NCBI RefSeq assembly: GCF_963576545.1
Contig: NC_083654.1
Coordinates: 19,198,699 to 19,262,698, forward strand
Length of the DNA: 64,000 bases
Source: Limanda limanda
Taxonomy: Eukaryota; Chordata; Actinopteri; Pleuronectiformes; Pleuronectidae
Direction: 5' to 3'
A program made the position numbers and the translations under genes. Under the pieces are notes generated by a model. The model worked only from the letters and a program-made list of their open reading frames with translations. It was not told where the DNA came from and ran no database searches. Positions 63,421-64,000 of this stretch are shown here, in pieces (positions within the stretch are counted from its first letter, which is position 1; each line of letters begins with the position of its first letter).

Positions 63421-64000
63421 AATGAATCTCGTGTGTCTGTGGTTGACGTAGCTGAGTTATTTGGCTTTGATCTGTTCCTCAACTGAATTCTAGAACTCAA
63501 CAGCGACATCTGTGGTTCCACTCAGCTTCACAGCTTCAAAGGCGCAAACCTTGCCTTTGAAGCTGTGAAGTGTAAATCGGCTTTGATCTATTTTATAACT
63601 GTGACAAAATGTTACATGGTAGTTGTCATGTGACCTGGATTTGACACACATGTGATTTCTACAGGAAAAATTAACAATGTAAAAAGCACAACTACACTTA
63701 TAGTCAAACTGATTGTATCATATGATGTAATATAATCACTATTTAAACAATATGCAGCTTATGAGGATTATTCTTCTAAACAAACTCAATCATCAACGCA
63801 ACTATTGTTAATAAGTATTGTTATTTTATTATTGTTATGTTTATTAAGTGCTTTACTAGTTTGAAACGGGAAAAATGGACTGTTCAAAATCAATTAAAAA
63901 TTCAATCGAAGCAAGAGTAAAGCAAACAATGGACGACATAACATTGAATAAAGAACCAGTACAATGATGATAAATAACAAATAATAATAAAAAAGGACAA

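Overview
The window is vertebrate nuclear DNA, almost certainly from a percomorph-type teleost fish. All genes are spliced with GT-AG introns and encode vertebrate-specific families. The myelin basic protein has the short fish form. The spacers are full of (AC)n runs, MITEs, hAT-like elements and LINE tails typical of fish genomes. There is no prokaryotic or viral gene set.

Layout. (1) 1-2542, minus: the 5' part of usf2 (three exons; the rest lies left of the window), with a hAT/BED fragment, a LINE-like repeat and a tandem duplication in its introns. (2) 5540-13582, plus: lmna (prelamin A), 12 coding exons, 643 aa, CaaX box CPIM. (3) 14130-18221, plus: naxe (NAD(P)HX epimerase), 283 aa. (4) 18694-24653, minus: scn1b-type sodium-channel beta-1 subunit, tail-to-tail with naxe. 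(5) 26397-33251, plus: zbtb22 (BTB plus three zinc fingers, 695 aa), head-to-head with scn1b. (6) 33613-39298, minus: mbp (125 aa), tail-to-tail with zbtb22. (7) 39.3-48.2 kb: gene-free spacer with a 545-570 bp tandem repeat and LINE remnants. (8) 49117-51358, plus: galr1 (357 aa), preceded by an LTR-like sequence and an upstream ORF. (9) 51.4-64 kb: no convincing intact gene; MITEs, nested insertions, microsatellites, possible conserved non-coding blocks, and a duplicated 30-bp minisatellite that reads as a coiled-coil decapeptide.

The genes do not form an operon or shared pathway (transcription factors, lamina, metabolite repair, excitability, myelin, neuropeptide receptor). Their linkage is notable because the human orthologues sit in four regions: USF2/SCN1B 19q13, LMNA/NAXE 1q22, ZBTB22 6p21, MBP/GALR1 18q23. 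mbp-galr1, lmna-naxe and usf2-scn1b are shared linkages that support the assignments. Exon boundaries were read by eye from splice signals, reading-frame phase and remembered family sequences; no alignment or transcript data were available. The strongest non-gene observations are target-site-duplicated insertions (11392-11644, 23739-24547, 57719-58143, 59518-60150), a palindromic element next to the zbtb22 promoter, a MITE family with five copies in 35 kb including one nested insertion, and the coding-like minisatellite at 62.2-63.4 kb.
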